The notes under the pieces are model-generated. The model was not told the origin of the DNA. It searched no databases and saw nothing but the letters and a program-made list of their open reading frames with translations. Shown piece after piece: positions 6,693-8,894 of a stretch of 8,894 nt of DNA. A program made the translations under genes and the position numbers. The stretch's first letter is position 1. Each line of letters opens with the position of its first letter. This DNA comes from Labilibaculum sp. (GTDB taxonomy: Bacteria; Bacteroidota; Bacteroidia; Bacteroidales; Marinifilaceae). The DNA lies in the NCBI GenBank assembly GCA_016743925.1, contig JADGFH010000210.1, positions 1 to 8,894 of the forward strand, written 5' to 3'.

Positions 6693-6700
6693 TATTTTTG
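6693..6700 (+). promoter_or_regulatory. Bacteroidota-type -7 box of the ferritin gene
   Basis: TATTTTTG, a match to TAnnTTTG, lies 37 bp before the ferritin ATG. The -33 region is poor (GTGTTCACTT). The 6603-6737 spacer shows no other feature. Confidence 0.6.
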
Positions 6701-6737
6701 ATGAAAATTTAGATAACACATAAAAACATTATACGGT

Positions 6738-7250
6738 ATGGCTATTAATAAAAATGTAGAGAAGATTTTGAATGAGCAAATCAATGCTGAATTTTGGTCA
6801 GCATATTTTTACCTTTCAATGTCGAACTATTTTAACGCAACCGGAATGCCAGGTTTTGCAAACTGGATGAAAGTTCAATTCGAAGAGGAAACTTTCCATG
6901 CAATGAAAATGTTAGATTATATTAATGAGCGTAGTGGTAGAGTAATTCTTGAGCCTATTGTAGAGGTTCCTTCGGAGTGGGATGGTGTTTTGAATATTTA
7001 TGAAGAAACATTAAAGCACGAAGAAAAAGTGACAAGCTTAATCAACGGATGTATGGATGTTGCTATTGCTGAGAAAGATCATGCAACAGTTAATTTTTTA
7101 CAATGGTTTGTTGACGAGCAGGTTGAAGAAGAAGCTGGCGTAAACGAGATTATAGATCAATTGAAAATGTTCAAAGGAGAAGGTCATGGTTTATACATGA
7201 TGGACAAAGAGTTCAAAGCAAGAACTTTTGTTGCTCCAACTAACGCATAA
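6738..7250 (+). CDS. ftnA: Bacterial non-haem ferritin
   Basis: A 170-residue four-helix-bundle iron-storage protein, expected to form a 24-subunit shell that oxidises Fe(II) and stores it as ferric mineral. By alignment from memory with E. coli FtnA, one residue offset, the ferroxidase ligands are present: Glu18, Glu51 and His54 (EETFH), Glu95, and the FLQWFVDEQVEEE block (120-132), which supplies Glu127, Gln128, Glu130 and Glu131. Tyr25 is also conserved. Length matches the family. There is no heme-ligand methionine pattern that I can assign, so this is FtnA-type rather than bacterioferritin, and not a Dps. It has its own promoter box and terminator and is probably monocistronic. Iron or redox control is likely but no operator was identified. 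Confidence 0.96.
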   Translation: MAINKNVEKILNEQINAEFWSAYFYLSMSNYFNATGMPGFANWMKVQFEEETFHAMKMLDYINERSGRVILEPIVEVPSEWDGVLNIYEETLKHEEKVTSLINGCMDVAIAEKDHATVNFLQWFVDEQVEEEAGVNEIIDQLKMFKGEGHGLYMMDKEFKARTFVAPTNA

Positions 7251-7271
7251 GTTTTACACTTACAATATTGG

Positions 7272-7302
7272 AAAGCCTCACTTTAGTAAGTGAGGCTTTT
7301 TT
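7272..7302 (+). terminator. Intrinsic terminator of ferritin
   Basis: AAAGCCTCACTT (7272-7283) and AAGTGAGGCTTT (7288-7299) form a perfect 12-bp stem with a TAGT loop, followed by a T-run to 7302. It begins 21 bp after the stop codon. Confidence 0.95.
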
Positions 7303-7365
7303 GTTCTCTAAAATGGAGTTATTTCGCCATTCGGAAGTGTATTGAGTTGTTTTAGAGCTTCCAAA

Positions 7366-7397
7366 TTGACTTTAATATTAGTAATTAGTTAGCTTTC
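7366..7397 (+). promoter_or_regulatory. Candidate promoter of the acyltransferase gene
   Basis: TTG at 7366-7368 and TAGCTTTC at 7390-7397 (seven of the eight -7 positions scored with two free bases, last base off) are about 21 bp apart. The start codon is about 70 bp downstream. Weak match; the leader to 7468 shows no other clear feature. Confidence 0.3.
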
Positions 7398-7468
7398 ATG
7401 CTGTAATAGGCATGACTCAGATAACAATGACGTGGTAACAAATTGTACGAATAAGAAAAAACATAAAA

Positions 7469-8584
7469 ATGAATAGTATTAAAAAAGAGAGAATTGATTA
7501 TTTAGACACCCTACGTGTCGTTGCCTGTTTTTTAGTTGTCCTCTGTCATGTTGGAGACTATTACGCAGAAAGCGCCTCAGGAGGATTCGGCTTAGCATGG
7601 AGTCAACTTATAACGCTAACAAGGCCATGTGTACCACTGTTTATTTTACTTTCAGGCACATTGTTATTGCCATTAAAGATGGATTCAAGCACATTTCTTA
7701 AGCGTAGGTTTACTCGTATTGTTATTCCAATATTAGTTTGGTCTGTTCTATATGTATTTTTCCCCTTACCTTCAGAAACGGTTTTTGGAGGACCAGCCAA
7801 TGCATTTACTGGCAAAATGAATATTTACGTCTACAACCTGATGATGATACCTATAAACTTTACGGCAAGCAATATTCATTTTTGGTTTATTTACAGCATT
7901 TTAGGGCTCTATTTATTTATGCCAATTATTTCACCCTGGGTTAAAAATGCATCAAAAAAAGATATGCTATGGTTTTTATCCATATGGGGAATTACTCTTT
8001 TATTTCCATATATCCGAATGTGGTTTCCTGAAATTCATGGTGAATGTACCTGGAACAAGCAAGGCATGCTAATATATTTTAGCGGTTATTTGGGGTACAT
8101 ACTACTTGGTATATTTTTACATCGCTACAACACATTATCTGCACGTAAATCATGTCTAATTGGAGCACTACTATTTGTGGTGGGTTATATTATAACTTAC
8201 AATGGTTTATGGTACGATATCGGACGTTTAAATTCCCAAAAAGTTGCTGAGGTAAATGATGAAGGATGGGTAATTATTGAAACCTTGATTGGATATCTGA
8301 CTATAAATGTGGCAATGATGACCGCGGGGGTGTTTATGTTCTTCCAAAAATTGAAATTACCAAGGATAATTCAAAAGGTTATGAATGAACTATCAATGCT
8401 GAGTTTTGGTCTATTTCTGGTTCACTACATCCTCTATTTATGGATTGGCGCAAAACTAATTCCAACATGGAACCTGAGCCCGGGAATTGAAGAAGTACTT
8501 GTAGCAATAATTGTCTTTGTTGTATCGTATGGCGTAACTAAAGCAATTTCGTATTTACCAAAATCGAAATATATCATAGGTTAG
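7469..8584 (+). CDS. Membrane-bound acyltransferase family 3 protein
   Basis: A 371-residue polytopic inner-membrane protein of the Acyltransferase_3 (OafA/WecH-like) family, which transfers acetyl or other acyl groups to surface carbohydrates or related acceptors. Seen: the family N-terminus RIDYLDTLRVVACFLVVLCH with the conserved His27; RPCVPLFILLSGTLLLP (52-68); KRRFTRIVIPILVWSVLY (78-95); HFWFIYSILGLYLFMPII (137-154); and GLFLVHYIL with His319. I count about ten membrane segments. Length is normal and complete. The acceptor cannot be inferred, as no glycan genes are adjacent. No clear terminator follows. The start has an A-rich leader without a strong Shine-Dalgarno site. Confidence 0.92.
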   Translation: MNSIKKERIDYLDTLRVVACFLVVLCHVGDYYAESASGGFGLAWSQLITLTRPCVPLFILLSGTLLLPLKMDSSTFLKRRFTRIVIPILVWSVLYVFFPLPSETVFGGPANAFTGKMNIYVYNLMMIPINFTASNIHFWFIYSILGLYLFMPIISPWVKNASKKDMLWFLSIWGITLLFPYIRMWFPEIHGECTWNKQGMLIYFSGYLGYILLGIFLHRYNTLSARKSCLIGALLFVVGYIITYNGLWYDIGRLNSQKVAEVNDEGWVIIETLIGYLTINVAMMTAGVFMFFQKLKLPRIIQKVMNELSMLSFGLFLVHYILYLWIGAKLIPTWNLSPGIEEVLVAIIVFVVSYGVTKAISYLPKSKYIIG

Positions 8585-8656
8585 AAAGAAATAATAACTT
8601 GTGATAGCAAATTGAAACAGCCAAAAAAAGCACATAGAATAAAGCACAAAAAGCTA

Positions 8657-8760
8657 ATCGAGTAGATGGTCCCGACTAAAATAGTCGGGATGCACCTCTC
8701 ACACCACCAGATCCTTCGCAAGCTCAGCATAAACCAAGCGGGTCTCGTATACGGCGGTTC
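8657..8760 (-). other. Group II intron 3' remnant (domains V-VI), domain V interrupted
   Basis: On the minus strand, GAACCGCCGTATACGAGACC (8760-8741) is the 5' arm of a group II intron domain V, and GGTGGTGTGAGAGG (8709-8696) is its 3' arm followed by the V/VI joiner. ACCGCC pairs with GGTGGT. Domain VI follows as TCCCGACT/AGTCGGGA (8690-8683 with 8677-8670), then CTACTCGAT, a typical intron 3' end, giving a boundary near 8657. In intact relatives, as remembered, the two arms are separated by only about 10-15 nt (CGTACGTAC-like); here about 30 nt of unrelated sequence intervene. Any maturase gene would lie beyond the right edge. Confidence 0.65.
8710..8738. repeat. Short insert inside domain V, dispersed-repeat-like
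   Basis: Read on the minus strand, the insert contains TTATGCTGAGCTTGCGAAGG. It resembles a 'CATGCTGAGCTTG(T)CGAAGCAT' motif that I recall as a scattered intergenic repeat in Bacteroidota; unverified. Exact insert borders are uncertain by a few bases. Confidence 0.4.
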
Positions 8761-8815
8761 GTTAGATATCAGTATCATCGCTCTTTACACCAACAACTCC
8801 TTTGTCTGATTTTAA

Positions 8816-8853
8816 AATAAGGCTAGACTCAAATAAATGAGAGCTTCCTTATT
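8816..8853 (-). terminator. Possible minus-strand hairpin/terminator
   Basis: AATAAGG (8816-8822) and CCTTATT (8847-8853) form a perfect outer stem with an imperfect inner stem (CTCA/TGAG at 8828-8831 and 8838-8841). On the minus strand the stem is followed by TTTTAAAA, a modest T-run. It could terminate a gene entering from the right, or be part of the intron's domain IV. The minus-strand frame RSSEGLNVRLS ending near 8862 is too short to identify. The rest of 8761-8894 holds nothing else I recognise. Confidence 0.35.
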
Positions 8854-8894
8854 GAATTTAAGACAATCTAACGTTCAGTCCTTCACTGCTCCGT

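Noticed and set aside
6603..6737. Terminator after the membrane protein gene
   Set aside because: Only unpaired T- and A-runs are present; no stem was found.
8670..8690. Intrinsic terminator of the acyltransferase gene
   Set aside because: The hairpin TCCCGACT/AGTCGGGA has no T-run on the plus strand and is better explained as intron domain VI.
8581..8778. Minus-strand 65-codon ORF as a protein
   Set aside because: Its NEPPYTRPAWF... translation is just the intron domain V/VI RNA read as protein; such spurious ORFs are common over intron ends.
1..8894. tRNA or rRNA genes
   Set aside because: No cloverleaf-like GGTTCGAATCC block or rRNA signature was seen on either strand by eye.

Overview
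The window looks like a chromosomal stretch of a Bacteroidota bacterium, most likely a Bacteroidales/Marinilabiliales-type marine or gut relative. The evidence is AT-rich DNA, A-rich translation starts with few strong Shine-Dalgarno sites, -7 boxes of the TAnnTTTG form, an HU-like DNA-binding protein with a DUF4469 C-terminus (a Bacteroidota family), and spacer repeats typical of the phylum. The genus is not determinable by eye.

Layout. 1-934 has no convincing gene. It holds a tandem repeat of about 179 bp (1-328) and a cluster of small palindromes with a REP-like module (642-741). 935-1918 (-) encodes a PchR-like AraC regulator, divergent from 2093-2833 (+), an HU/DUF4469 protein. The 174-bp intergenic region has two 11-bp direct repeats 21 bp apart next to the regulator's start and a hairpin next to the HU-type start. 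The HU-type gene ends in a good intrinsic terminator (2865-2892). A four-unit 23-bp tandem array (2905-2996), a diverged piece of the 179-bp repeat (3081-3158), an orphan small ORF (3176-3430, -) and a 31-bp palindrome follow.

3676-6602 (+) is a compact four-gene cassette: a secreted START-like lipid-binding protein, a classical NADP-type short-chain dehydrogenase, an AraC regulator and a four-helix membrane protein. Spacings are 5, 35 and 7 bp, and a TAnnTTTG promoter lies just before the first gene. The arrangement suggests that an envelope lipid-binding protein, a cytosolic redox enzyme and a membrane protein are made together with their own regulator; the substrate is unknown.

6738-7250 (+) is a ferritin with an intact ferroxidase centre, its own promoter and a 12-bp-stem terminator. 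7469-8584 (+) is an integral-membrane family 3 acyltransferase. The right edge (about 8657-8894, minus orientation) carries the 3' end of a group II intron (domains V and VI). Domain V appears to be broken by a short insert resembling a Bacteroidota dispersed repeat, so the intron is probably dead.

No complete new defence or mobile system is visible. The most rewarding points are the START-SDR-AraC-membrane cassette, the interrupted intron, the phased repeats upstream of the PchR-like gene, and the repeat families in the spacers.
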